Shown here piece after piece: positions 12,660 through 21,723 of a DNA stretch of 37,682 nucleotides; within the stretch, counting starts at the first letter, position 1, and every line of letters begins with the position of its first letter. The position numbers and the translations under genes are program-made. The notes under the pieces were generated by a model. That model had not been told where the DNA came from, did not search any database, and saw only the letters and a list, made by a program, of their open reading frames with translations. Source of the DNA: Burkholderiaceae bacterium (lineage in GTDB: Bacteria; Pseudomonadota; Gammaproteobacteria; Burkholderiales; Burkholderiaceae_C); NCBI GenBank assembly GCA_024709845.1, contig JANJVX010000108.1, positions 1-37,682 of the forward strand. Reading direction: 5' to 3'.

Positions 12660-14363
12660 TCAAGAGCGATTCCGTAGCGTGCGGCTGAGCAGTATCACCG
12701 GTACCAGCCCCACCAGCACCAGTGCCAGCGAAGGCAGAGCCGCCTCGCCCAGGCGCTCATCCCGGGCCAGCTGGTAAGCCACCACAGCCAGCGTGTCGCT
12801 GTTGAAGGGGCGCAGCACCATGGTGGCGGGCAATTCCTTCATCACATCGACAAACACCAGCAGCGCCGCCGCCGCGGTGGATCGGCGCAGCAGCGGCCAG
12901 TGCACCCGTGTCAGCAGGCGGCGGCTGCCCGCGCCCAGCATGCGCGCCGAATCATCCAGGCTGCCTGGAATACGGGCATAGCCACTCTGCACCGATTGCA
13001 ATGCCACCGCGCAAAACCGCACCAGATAGGCCCAGACGATGCCCACCGCCGTGGTGGTGACCAGCGCGCCCACCCCCCAGTGCGGCACCCGCCCCTGCAG
13101 CCAGCCCACGGGCAGCAGCAGGCCGACCACGATCACCGCACCCGGCACCGCATAGCCCACGCCTGCCAGCCGCACCACGCCGCGCGTCAGCAGATCAGGG
13201 CGCCGCCGCACGGCAAAGGCCAGCGCCAGCGCCACGGCCACGGCCAGCGCGGATGCAATGCCTCCCAGGCGCACACTGTTCCAGGCCCATTCCAGAAAGC
13301 GCTCCCAGGGCAGCACCGACCAGTCGGCGGCCAGCGGACGCAGCATGAAGACCACTGGCGCCACGAAACCCATGAGTACCGGCAGCGCACACACAACCCA
13401 GGCCAGCAAGAGCCGCCCGCCGCGCAGTGGCACAGGCTGCGCCTCGGCGCCGCCGGCATGGCCGCGCGGCGCGGCAAAGCGCATGCGGCGCTGTGCGCGG
13501 TGCTCCAGCCACAGCAGAAACAGCACCAATGCCAGCAGCATGGTCGAGAGCTGGGCCGCTGCCGTCCGGTTGTCCATGGACAGCCAGGCTTTGAGAATGC
13601 CGGTGGTGAAGGTCTGGATGCCGAAGTAGCTGGTCCCGCCAACGTCGGCCAGGGTCTCCATCAGCACCAATGCCACCCCGGCGGCCACAGCCGGGCGGGC
13701 CAGGGGCAGCGCGATGGTGGTGATGCGCCGCGACAGTGGTGCACCCAGCAGGCGCGCGGCCTCCATCAGGTGTGCTGCGCGCTCGCCCAGCGCGGTACGG
13801 GCCAGCAAATACACATACGGGTAGAGCGAGAACAGAAACACCCAGATGGCCCCCCAGAGGCTGCGCACCTCGGGCAGCAATCGCCCTTCAAGGCCGAAGG
13901 TTTCGCGCAGCCCCACCTGCAGCGGCCCGCTGAACTGCAGGAAATCGGTATAGGCATATGCCGTGACGTATGCGGGCATGGCCAAGGGCAGCAGCAGCAG
14001 CCATTCAAACACCCTGCGTCCGGGAAACTCGAACAAGGTCACGACCGCTGCGGTGGCCGTTCCGACCACGGCGGCGCCCACCCCGACCCACAACGCCAGC
14101 CAGAGCGTGGTCCACACATAGCCCGGCAACACGGTGGCCGCCATCTCGCGCAGGATGGCCCCCGCGCTGACTTCGGTCTGCCCCCAGGGCAGCCATGCAC
14201 CCAGCAACGCCAGCACCGGCAGCGACAGCATGCCAGCCAGCAGAAGCAAAGGAACAATGCGCAGGGCAGCGAGGAGGCGTGGCAAGGTAAGCGGCTCGGT
14301 CAGCAAGAAAAAATTGCAGCAGGTCTTGCCGCCAGCGCCCGCCAAGGGCGCCCACAAATACAA
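12660..14363 (-). CDS. Iron(III) ABC transporter permease (FbpB/CvtB type); true start uncertain and probably downstream of 14363
   Basis: Two tandem BPD_transp_1-type domains with many TM segments; LPLAMPAYVTAYAYTDF, SLYPYVYLLARTAL. The ORF-track start is a TTG. Confidence 0.88.
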   Translation of the reverse strand: MYLWAPLAGAGGKTCCNFFLLTEPLTLPRLLAALRIVPLLLLAGMLSLPVLALLGAWLPWGQTEVSAGAILREMAATVLPGYVWTTLWLALWVGVGAAVVGTATAAVVTLFEFPGRRVFEWLLLLPLAMPAYVTAYAYTDFLQFSGPLQVGLRETFGLEGRLLPEVRSLWGAIWVFLFSLYPYVYLLARTALGERAAHLMEAARLLGAPLSRRITTIALPLARPAVAAGVALVLMETLADVGGTSYFGIQTFTTGILKAWLSMDNRTAAAQLSTMLLALVLFLLWLEHRAQRRMRFAAPRGHAGGAEAQPVPLRGGRLLLAWVVCALPVLMGFVAPVVFMLRPLAADWSVLPWERFLEWAWNSVRLGGIASALAVAVALALAFAVRRRPDLLTRGVVRLAGVGYAVPGAVIVVGLLLPVGWLQGRVPHWGVGALVTTTAVGIVWAYLVRFCAVALQSVQSGYARIPGSLDDSARMLGAGSRRLLTRVHWPLLRRSTAAAALLVFVDVMKELPATMVLRPFNSDTLAVVAYQLARDERLGEAALPSLALVLVGLVPVILLSRTLRNRS

Positions 14364-14381
14364 ATGCGAATTCTAAGCATT
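14363..14381. promoter_or_regulatory. Candidate Fur box in the divergent permease/ATPase intergenic region
   Basis: AATGCGAATTCTAAGCATT: 19-bp interrupted palindrome with AATGC...GCATT arms; about 15/19 to a Fur-type AATGCGAATCATTCGCATT sequence from memory. Confidence 0.45.
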
Positions 14382-14407
14382 CGGGGCTGCAGACCTACAA
14401 TCGACCA

Positions 14408-15475
14408 ATGTTCCTAGAGGTTTCCCAACTTGAAGTGCGTTACGGCAACCAGCCACAGGCCGCCGTGCAAGGCGTTTCGCTGGGCCTGAGCGCGGGCCAG
14501 ATCGGCGTACTGATAGGCCCCTCGGGCTGCGGGAAGACCACACTGCTGCGCGCCGTGGCGGGGCTCGAACCCGTGGCGGCAGGCGCCATCCGCCTGAGCA
14601 AGCATACGGTGGGCAGCCCGCAGTACAGCGTGCCCCCCGAACAGCGGCGCATCGGCATGGTGTTCCAGGACTACGCCCTGTTTCCGCACCTGAGCGTGGG
14701 GCGCAACGTGGCCTTCGGCATCCACGGACTGCCCCGCGCCGAACAGGCTGCGCGCGTGGCCGAGGTGCTGCAACTGGTGGGCCTGGAAGGCAGCGAACAG
14801 CGCTACCCACACGAACTCTCGGGCGGCCAGCAGCAGCGCGTGGCCCTGGCCCGCGCCCTGGCGCCGCGCCCCCAGCTCATGCTGCTGGACGAGCCCTTCT
14901 CCAACCTCGACGTGGACCTGCGCGAGCGCCTGGCGCACGAGGTGCGCGGCATTCTGAAGGCCGCCGGGGCCACTGCGCTGTTCGTCACGCACGACCAGCT
15001 TGAAGCCTTCGCCATCGGTGATGTGATCGGCGTGATGCACCAGGGCCGGCTGCACCAGTGGGACGATGCCTACACCCTCTACCACCGACCCGCCACACGC
15101 TTCGTGGCCGACTTCATTGGCCATGGTGTGTTTGCCCCCGCCACGCTGGTGCAGCAAGGCAGCAGCGTGGTGGTGCGCACGCCGCTGGGCGACCTGGGCA
15201 ACCTCACCGAATGCCCGCTGCCGACCAGCTACCCCGCAGGTGAATGCGATGTGCTGCTGCGCGCTGACGACATCGTGCACGACGATGCAGCACCGGTGCA
15301 GGCGCAGATCGTGCGCAAGTCATTCCGGGGCTCTGAATTCCTCTACACCCTGCGCCTGGACAACGGCCAGACCCTGCTGGCCCATGTGCCCAGCCACCAC
15401 GACCACGCCATTGGCGAATGGATTGGCATCCGCGCCCTCGTGGACCATGTCGTGACCTTCGACCGATCGGTCTGA
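14408..15475 (+). CDS. Iron(III) ABC transporter ATP-binding protein (FbpC-like)
   Basis: [45 protein letters not shown]-like C-terminus. Confidence 0.92.
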   Translation: MFLEVSQLEVRYGNQPQAAVQGVSLGLSAGQIGVLIGPSGCGKTTLLRAVAGLEPVAAGAIRLSKHTVGSPQYSVPPEQRRIGMVFQDYALFPHLSVGRNVAFGIHGLPRAEQAARVAEVLQLVGLEGSEQRYPHELSGGQQQRVALARALAPRPQLMLLDEPFSNLDVDLRERLAHEVRGILKAAGATALFVTHDQLEAFAIGDVIGVMHQGRLHQWDDAYTLYHRPATRFVADFIGHGVFAPATLVQQGSSVVVRTPLGDLGNLTECPLPTSYPAGECDVLLRADDIVHDDAAPVQAQIVRKSFRGSEFLYTLRLDNGQTLLAHVPSHHDHAIGEWIGIRALVDHVVTFDRSV

Positions 15476-15552
15476 TTTTTCATGCCAAAACGTCCAAAAA
15501 TCCCACAAACATTGCGGTTGCAGCTACTAGATCAGTAGCACCACACCGCAGG

Positions 15553-15596
15553 GGCACGGGGCGCCGGTCCTGACGTCTGCGGACCGGGGCCGTGCC
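15553..15596. terminator. Candidate bidirectional hairpin between convergent ABC ATPase and Yip1-domain genes
   Basis: GGCACGG...CCGGTCC-N10-GGACCGG...CCGTGCC: two nested perfect 7-bp arms with a small internal bulge; no long T tract. Confidence 0.5.
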
Positions 15597-15600
15597 GTCC

Positions 15601-16827
15601 TCAGGACTTGCGCTGCAGCCCCTCCAGGGCCGATAGATTGACCTGCGACATGAGGCTGCGCACCACCCCAATGCCCATGCCATCGGCATCCAGGCTGACC
15701 ACGATGCCGTTTTTCAGCATCACCCTGAATTCCGCATGGCTGCCATCCTTCTGGTAGCGCTGGTGCAGGGTCCGGCCACCTTCCTGCCATGTTTTTTCCG
15801 CATGGTGCGGGTCCTCCTTTTCACCCTGCGCCATGCCCATGGCCAGCGCGGCCATCTGACCCAGACCGCCCATGTCGGTGATCTCCAGGCGCACCTCGGT
15901 CTGGCCGTTGCTGTATTGCGCGCTGGCCTGGCTGGTGGGCAAACCCAGGGCCGCGCCATCCTGCACGTCAAAACCGGTGCGCGCCATGTCCGCCAGTTGC
16001 TCGGGCAACTCGGCCTTGAGCGACTGCGCCGGGATGACCTGCCCGCCCCCGAGCATACCTGCCGCAGCCGCGGCGGCGTTGCCCGTCGCCGCCGCGATGG
16101 CGGCCGGGTCCTGGCTTTTCTGCGCCTGTTCCATCTGGCGTGCGGCTTCCTCGATCTTTTTGCTGGCCGCTTCCAGCCCCGCCGTGTCAATGCGCACCGA
16201 GCCACCGGGAGTTTCAACCGAAATCGACGGCGCACCGGCGCTGCCCAGCAGCGCTCCACCACGGGGCATGAAGATACTGCCTACCGCGCCCATCACCAGC
16301 CCCATCACGATGGCGGCGACCAGCACCACAGCCGTGTAAGCCAGGGTTTTTTCACCCGGATTTTTCATCAGCACAGGCAACCCGGTATACAGAAGGTAGA
16401 CCGAGTACAGCGCAGCCAGCAGCCCCAGCATGGCCAGCGACGGCAGCAAGCTGAATACGCCACCCAGCATGGCGGCCGTGCTGGCATACACCACCAGCTT
16501 CAGCGCCTGAATCGTGCTCTTCTGTCCGCCAAAGGCAGGGGCCAGGGCATCGACGATCAGCGCCAGCACGAACACCCCCACCAGGCTCATCACGTACGAC
16601 ACCACCATGCCTGCAAGCCCCGAGAGCAGGGGCACGCGCAGGGACACGCCAAAGCCCCCCACGCCGATCAACGACATGCCGACGAATCCGCAAACGGCGG
16701 GGATGGCCGCCAGAATCATCACATAGCGGGTGTACAGGCCCGCTGCATCGGCCTGCTCGGCCTCGATGGTGTCCCAGGTTTGCCTGGGTTGAAGAAGAAT
16801 GCTCTTGGCGCGTTCAATGATGTCCAT
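15601..16827 (-). CDS. Yip1-domain (YIP1 family) membrane protein with long C-terminal soluble extension
   Basis: MDIIERAKSILLQPRQTWDTIEAEQAD...; 5 predicted TM stretches followed by ~200 aa Ala-rich/soluble region. Confidence 0.75.
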   Translation of the reverse strand: MDIIERAKSILLQPRQTWDTIEAEQADAAGLYTRYVMILAAIPAVCGFVGMSLIGVGGFGVSLRVPLLSGLAGMVVSYVMSLVGVFVLALIVDALAPAFGGQKSTIQALKLVVYASTAAMLGGVFSLLPSLAMLGLLAALYSVYLLYTGLPVLMKNPGEKTLAYTAVVLVAAIVMGLVMGAVGSIFMPRGGALLGSAGAPSISVETPGGSVRIDTAGLEAASKKIEEAARQMEQAQKSQDPAAIAAATGNAAAAAAGMLGGGQVIPAQSLKAELPEQLADMARTGFDVQDGAALGLPTSQASAQYSNGQTEVRLEITDMGGLGQMAALAMGMAQGEKEDPHHAEKTWQEGGRTLHQRYQKDGSHAEFRVMLKNGIVVSLDADGMGIGVVRSLMSQVNLSALEGLQRKS

Positions 16828-17005
16828 GGTGCCCTCCCGGCAGTGAAAGAAATCCGTGTGCGAGACACAGACCGGAAAGGTGCGGACGATAAGGTAATAC
16901 ATTGCCGCCATCGCGCGCCAGCGGATTCAAGACAATCCAATTCGTGCGATATGCACGCTTTTGCCGTCAGATGCCCACCCAAACGGCCATCGCTCTGGCG
17001 AACGA

Positions 17006-17794
17006 TCAGCTGCGTCGCAGGCTGTCAACCGTGCGGTGCAGATGCAGCGCCCACATGCGCCGGTCCCGGCCATTCGCCTGCTCGGACATGCCGAAATGCA
17101 CGATCGCCACGATGGGCGGCGCGCACAAGGTCCGCCAGATCGAGCCGATCAGGGTTTCGTCGCCAATATAGCTGGGGGCAAAACAGGTGGCACCGCTGGC
17201 CTGGTCCGTAAAGCGCAGGCCCACCGGCTGCACGGCCGCGTCAGCCAGCACCGCGGCCTGCAGCAGATTGGCATGGAAGGGCAGCATCTCGCGCCCGTCC
17301 CCGGTGGTGCCCTCCGGGAATACGGCCAGCACCTCGCCCTGCTCCAGGGCCTGGTGCATCGTGCGCACCAGGCGCATGGCATCGCGGCGCACGTTGCGCT
17401 CGATGTAGAGCGTGCCCGCTGCCGTGGCCAGCGCGCCGATCAGAGGCCAGCCCTGCACGTCCGACTTGGAGACAAAACGGCAGTAGCGCGCCGCGTGCAG
17501 CACCGGAATGTCCAGCCAGGAAAGGTGATTCGCCACCAGCATCACCGGCCCCCCCGCTGGCGGCTGGCCCCGGATGGCCAGCGACACCCCGGCACAGGCC
17601 AGCAGCTTCAGCGACCATGCCTGCACACGCATCTGCTGCTGCTCGGGCGACAGCGCCGGAAAACGAAACGCGACGGTCCACAGGCCCAGGAGGATGTGCG
17701 CCGCCAGACGCAGCAGACGCCAGCAGGCTTTGAAATGTTTCACGCCGGGCAGCGTTCCAGAGGTCCGTGCACCACCGCCGGGCACCATCCACAT
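17006..17794 (-). CDS. 1-acyl-sn-glycerol-3-phosphate acyltransferase-like (PlsC family)
   Basis: NHLSWLDIPVL (NHxxxxD), FPEGTTGDGREMLPFHANLL. Confidence 0.88.
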   Translation of the reverse strand: MWMVPGGGARTSGTLPGVKHFKACWRLLRLAAHILLGLWTVAFRFPALSPEQQQMRVQAWSLKLLACAGVSLAIRGQPPAGGPVMLVANHLSWLDIPVLHAARYCRFVSKSDVQGWPLIGALATAAGTLYIERNVRRDAMRLVRTMHQALEQGEVLAVFPEGTTGDGREMLPFHANLLQAAVLADAAVQPVGLRFTDQASGATCFAPSYIGDETLIGSIWRTLCAPPIVAIVHFGMSEQANGRDRRMWALHLHRTVDSLRRS

Positions 17795-17817
17795 CCGAGC
17801 CGCGCAGGCATCTCTGC

Positions 17818-19113
17818 TCAGCCCCGGTCGAAGGCGATCTGGCCGCCCACCAGGGTACAGCGCACGCGGCCAGGCAATTCGTAGCCCGAAAAAGGCGTGT
17901 GCTTTCCCTGGCTGCGCAGCGCACCGGCCTGCACGGCCCAGGCGTCCTGCGGGTCCACGATGCAGACATCCCCCACACCGCCTTCGACCAGCTGGCCCAC
18001 GCTGGCCTGCAGCGTGCCCAGGGCGCTGCCCAGCACGCGCGCGGGCTCGCTGGTGACCACGGCCAGAGCGCGTGCCAGCGGCACACCGCCGTCCTGCGAC
18101 CACTTGAGCGCCAGGCTCAGCAGCAGCTCCAGGCCCGTGGCGCCGGGCTCTGCTTCGGCAAAAGGCAGGGTCTTGGCATCCTCGTCCACGGGGGTGTGGT
18201 CGGACACCAGGGCATCGATGGTTCCATCGCGCAGGGCGGCCTGCAGGGCATCGCGGTCGCGCTGCTGCCGCAGGGGCGGTGTCAACCGGGCCCGGCTGTC
18301 AAAAAAGCCGATATCGGTATCGGTGAGCATCAGCGAGTTGACGCTGACATCGCACGTCACCTTCAGGCCTTCCGCACGGGCCTGGCGCACCAGGGCCACG
18401 CCCGCTGCGCTGGAGATGCGGCACAGATGCACGCGCGCATCGGTGCTCTTGAGCAGCTCGAAGATGGTGTGCAGCGCAATCGTTTCTGCGGCCACCGGCA
18501 CGCCGGACAGGCCCAGCCGCGTGGCCAGCGCACCGGCCGCCGCCACGCCCTTGCCCAGGTGCAGCTCCTGCGGGCGCAACCACACGGTGTAGCCATAGGT
18601 GGCGGCATATTGCAGGGCACGCTGCAGCACCTGGGTGCTGGACAGCGGCACCTCGGCCTGCCCGAAGCCCACGCAGCCCGACTCGGTGAGTTCGGCCATC
18701 TCGGTCAGCACCTCGCCAGCGAGGCCACGCGTGAGCGCGCCCAGCGGGAACAGGCGTGCCTGGTGCAGCTTTTCGGCGCGGAACTTGAGCATTTCCACCA
18801 GGCCGGGCTCGTCGAGCACCGGGTCGGTGTCGGGCGGGCAGACCAGGCTGGTCACGCCACCGGCCACGGCCGCCGCCATCTCGGATTCGAGCATGCCTTC
18901 ATGCTCGTGGCCCGGCTCGCGCAGGCGCGCTGCCAGGTCGACCAGGCCAGGCAGCACAAGGCAACCCGCGGCATCGATGCTGCGGTTGGGCGCGAAGTCG
19001 GGTGGCACGCGCCCGATGCCCACGATGCGGCCTGCCGCGAGAGCCACGTCGCACACCTTGTCAAACCCGCTGGCAGGGTCAATCACCCGGCCGCCGTGGA
19101 TCAGTATCTTCAT
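17818..19113 (-). CDS. Dihydroorotase-like protein lacking the HxH metal motif (PyrC'/PyrX type)
   Basis: MKILIHGGRVIDPASGF...; GLVDLAARLREPGHEHEG in place of D-x-H-x-H-x-REPG; directly 3' of pyrB. Confidence 0.88.
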   Translation of the reverse strand: MKILIHGGRVIDPASGFDKVCDVALAAGRIVGIGRVPPDFAPNRSIDAAGCLVLPGLVDLAARLREPGHEHEGMLESEMAAAVAGGVTSLVCPPDTDPVLDEPGLVEMLKFRAEKLHQARLFPLGALTRGLAGEVLTEMAELTESGCVGFGQAEVPLSSTQVLQRALQYAATYGYTVWLRPQELHLGKGVAAAGALATRLGLSGVPVAAETIALHTIFELLKSTDARVHLCRISSAAGVALVRQARAEGLKVTCDVSVNSLMLTDTDIGFFDSRARLTPPLRQQRDRDALQAALRDGTIDALVSDHTPVDEDAKTLPFAEAEPGATGLELLLSLALKWSQDGGVPLARALAVVTSEPARVLGSALGTLQASVGQLVEGGVGDVCIVDPQDAWAVQAGALRSQGKHTPFSGYELPGRVRCTLVGGQIAFDRG

Positions 19114-19117
19114 GATT

Positions 19118-19183
19118 TCAAGCAAAATTGGCCTCTAGCGCCCACACAGCAAGCGCAAGAAGCTATGAAAACAGGAGCAAAAC
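19118..19183 (-). repeat. Copy C of dispersed GCGCTT-N-AAGCGC-type repeat, pyrB/pyrC' junction
   Basis: Minus strand: TTTTGCTCCTGTTTTCATAGCTTCTTGCGCTTGCTGTGTGGGCGCTAGAGGCCAATTTTGCTTGAA. Confidence 0.75.
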
Positions 19184-19194
19184 TCGCCATCACC

Positions 19195-20157
19195 CTAGGC
19201 CTCGTTCCCTGCCACGATGGACATCACCGCCATGCGCACCGCGATGCCGAAGGTCACCTGCGGCAGGATCACGGCCTGCGGGCCATCGACGACGGCGGAA
19301 TCAATCTCCACGCCCCGATTGATGGGGCCCGGGTGCATGACGATGGCATCGGGCTTGGCCAGGCGCAGCTTGTCCTGCGTGAGGCCAAAGCTCTTGAAGT
19401 ACTCCTGGCTTGACGGCAGCAGCGCGCCGCTCATGCGCTCGTTCTGCAGGCGCAGGGTGATGACCACGTCGGCATCCTTGATGCCTTCTTCGAGCGTATG
19501 GCATACACGCACACCCATCTCGGACATATTCGACGGCACCAGCGTGCGCGGCCCCACCACGCGCACCTCGGCGCAGCCGAGGGTGGTGAGCGCGTGAATG
19601 TCGGAGCGCGCCACGCGCGAGTGCAGCACGTCACCGACGATGGCCACCGTGAGGTTGGCAAAGTCCTTCTTGTAGTGCCGGATGGTGTACATGTCCAGCA
19701 GGCCCTGCGTGGGGTGGGCATGCCGCCCGTCACCGGCATTGATCACATGCACATGGGGTGCCACATGCTGGGCGATCAGGTAGGGCGCACCGGACTCGCT
19801 GTGACGCACGACGAACAGGTCGGCCGCCATGGCGCTGAGGTTGGCGATGGTATCGAGCAGCGACTCGCCCTTGCTGGCCGAGCTGCGTGCGATGTCGAGG
19901 TTGAACACATCGGCCGACAGGCGCTTGGCCGCGATCTCGAAGGTGGTGCGCGTGCGCGTGCTGTTCTCGAAGAACAGGTTGAAAACGCTCTTGCCGCGCA
20001 GCAGCGGCACCTTCTTGACCTCGCGGTCATTCACCGAAACGAAGTTGACGGCAGTGTCGAGGATGTGCGTGACGATGTCGCGCGGCAGCCCCTCGATGGA
20101 CAACAGGTGGATCAGCTCGCCGTTGCTGTTGAGCTGGGGATTGCGGTGGTGCAGCAC
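19195..20157 (-). CDS. pyrB: Aspartate carbamoyltransferase catalytic subunit
   Basis: [52 protein letters not shown]. Confidence 0.96.
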   Translation of the reverse strand: MLHHRNPQLNSNGELIHLLSIEGLPRDIVTHILDTAVNFVSVNDREVKKVPLLRGKSVFNLFFENSTRTRTTFEIAAKRLSADVFNLDIARSSASKGESLLDTIANLSAMAADLFVVRHSESGAPYLIAQHVAPHVHVINAGDGRHAHPTQGLLDMYTIRHYKKDFANLTVAIVGDVLHSRVARSDIHALTTLGCAEVRVVGPRTLVPSNMSEMGVRVCHTLEEGIKDADVVITLRLQNERMSGALLPSSQEYFKSFGLTQDKLRLAKPDAIVMHPGPINRGVEIDSAVVDGPQAVILPQVTFGIAVRMAVMSIVAGNEA

Positions 20158-20160
20158 GGC

Positions 20161-20682
20161 TCAGGCCTCTTTGACTTGAAAATGGAAGTTGCCTCCCTCG
20201 GTACGCGCCAGCGCCAGAGACTGGCTGGCGGGAAGCGCCACGCGGGCTGCGGCGAAGTCGGCCTGCACCGGCAGCTCGCGCCCGCCCCGGTCCACCAGCA
20301 CGGCCAAGCGCACGCGCGCCGGGCGTCCGTAGTCGTACAGCTCGTTGAGCACTGCACGCAGGGTGCGACCGGTGAAGAGCACATCATCGAGCACGAGGAT
20401 GTCGGCGCCGTTGACGTCGAAGGGCAGCGATGTCTGGGCGCTGGCCGCCAGGCCACGCTGCGCGAAGTCATCGCGGTGCATGGCCGACGACAGCACGCCT
20501 GCGGCGCCATCGAGCCCCAGGTCTTTCTGCAGGCGCTCGGCCAGCCAGGCACCGCCCGAGGCGATGCCTGCCAGCTGCGTATGGGGCTCGCGCAGCGTGC
20601 GTACGCCGCGCAGCAGTTCACGGTACAGGGCCTCGGCATCCAGCACCAGGCTGCCCTGGCCGCCAGTGAGGGGAGTGGTCAT
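20161..20682 (-). CDS. pyrR: PyrR bifunctional pyr regulator / uracil phosphoribosyltransferase
   Basis: LVLDDVLFTGRTLRAVLNELYDYGRPARVRLAVLVDRGGRELPVQADF. Confidence 0.92.
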   Translation of the reverse strand: MTTPLTGGQGSLVLDAEALYRELLRGVRTLREPHTQLAGIASGGAWLAERLQKDLGLDGAAGVLSSAMHRDDFAQRGLAASAQTSLPFDVNGADILVLDDVLFTGRTLRAVLNELYDYGRPARVRLAVLVDRGGRELPVQADFAAARVALPASQSLALARTEGGNFHFQVKEA

Positions 20683-21107
20683 GGGAGATTCCTCAAAAAC
20701 TGTTCCAGAATAATGCAGGCCGAAGCGGCATCGGCGTCGCGCGCACCTCCCGCCAGGGCCTCGGTGGTGCTGTAGCGCTCGTCCACCTCATAGACCGGCA
20801 GGCCAAAACGGCCCTGCAACTGGCGGGCAAAACGCTGGGCGCGGCGGGTATTGTCGTGGCTGGCTCCGTCGGGATGGTAGGGAACGCCGACCACCAGGGC
20901 GTCGGGTTGCCACGCCTTGATCCGTTCGGCCACCTGAGCAAAGCGCGCATCTCCTTCTGCCTTGATCGTCGCCTGGGGCGTGGCGCTTCGCAGCATGCGA
21001 TTGCCCACCGCCACCCCCGTGCGTTTGAGGCCGAAGTCGAAGGCAAGAAAGGTCTGGAAATGCGCAGGAACTGCAGGCGAAGGCAAGGGCATGGCCAGGG
21101 CGATCAT
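20679..21107 (-). CDS. ruvX: Holliday junction resolvase-like RuvX (YqgF)
   Basis: FLAFDFGLKRTGVAVGN, VVGVPYHPDG, VDERYSTTEA. Confidence 0.92.
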   Translation of the reverse strand: MIALAMPLPSPAVPAHFQTFLAFDFGLKRTGVAVGNRMLRSATPQATIKAEGDARFAQVAERIKAWQPDALVVGVPYHPDGASHDNTRRAQRFARQLQGRFGLPVYEVDERYSTTEALAGGARDADAASACIILEQFLRNLP

Positions 21108-21682
21108 GCGTGGCCCGCCCCGGGGGACAGCCGCCATGCTTCCAGGCCCAGCAAACCCAGCGCCGTGTCGTAGCGCTTCTCGACCGGCGTGTCAAAAATC
21201 ACGGCAAGGTCGGCCTCCACGGTCAACCAGCTGTTCTCCGCCAGTTCCGACTCCAGCTGGCCCTCCCCCCAGGCGGAATAACCCAGCGTGACGAGCACAC
21301 GCCGCGGCCCGGCACCCGTGGCCAGGGCCTCGAGGACATCCTTGGAGGTGGTCATTTCCAGCCCGCCGGGAATCACCATGGTGGAGGCATACGCAGGCTC
21401 TTCCACCACGTCGTTCTTGCCATGCAGGGATTCGTGCAGAACAAAGCCGCGCTCGGTCTGCACCGGCCCGCCCAGAAAGACAGGGGATTCCGTCAGGTCG
21501 GCCCTGCCCAGGGAGAGCTCGACCTTGTCGAACAACCCCTTGAGATTGATGTCGGTCGGCTTGTTGATGATGAGCCCCAGGGCGCCCCGTTCGCTGTGCT
21601 CGCACAGATACACCACGCTGCGCGCAAAAGACGCATCCTCCATGCCGGGCATGGCAATGAGGAAATGGTGCGTCAGATTCAT
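21104..21682 (-). CDS. YqgE/AlgH family protein (UPF0301); start 21682 or 21703
   Basis: MNLTHHFLIAMPGMEDASFARSVVYLCEHSERGALGLIINKP. Confidence 0.93.
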   Translation of the reverse strand: MNLTHHFLIAMPGMEDASFARSVVYLCEHSERGALGLIINKPTDINLKGLFDKVELSLGRADLTESPVFLGGPVQTERGFVLHESLHGKNDVVEEPAYASTMVIPGGLEMTTSKDVLEALATGAGPRRVLVTLGYSAWGEGQLESELAENSWLTVEADLAVIFDTPVEKRYDTALGLLGLEAWRLSPGAGHA

Positions 21683-21723
21683 GGGCGCAGAATGGGCAGG
21701 CATTCATAGATTTTACGGTGAAC

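Noticed and set aside
17006-17794. Two PlsC-family proteins in the window (17006-17794 and 37064-end) as a possible recent duplication
   Set aside because: Sequences are dissimilar outside the NHxxxxD and EGT motifs and belong to different subfamilies; ordinary paralogy.
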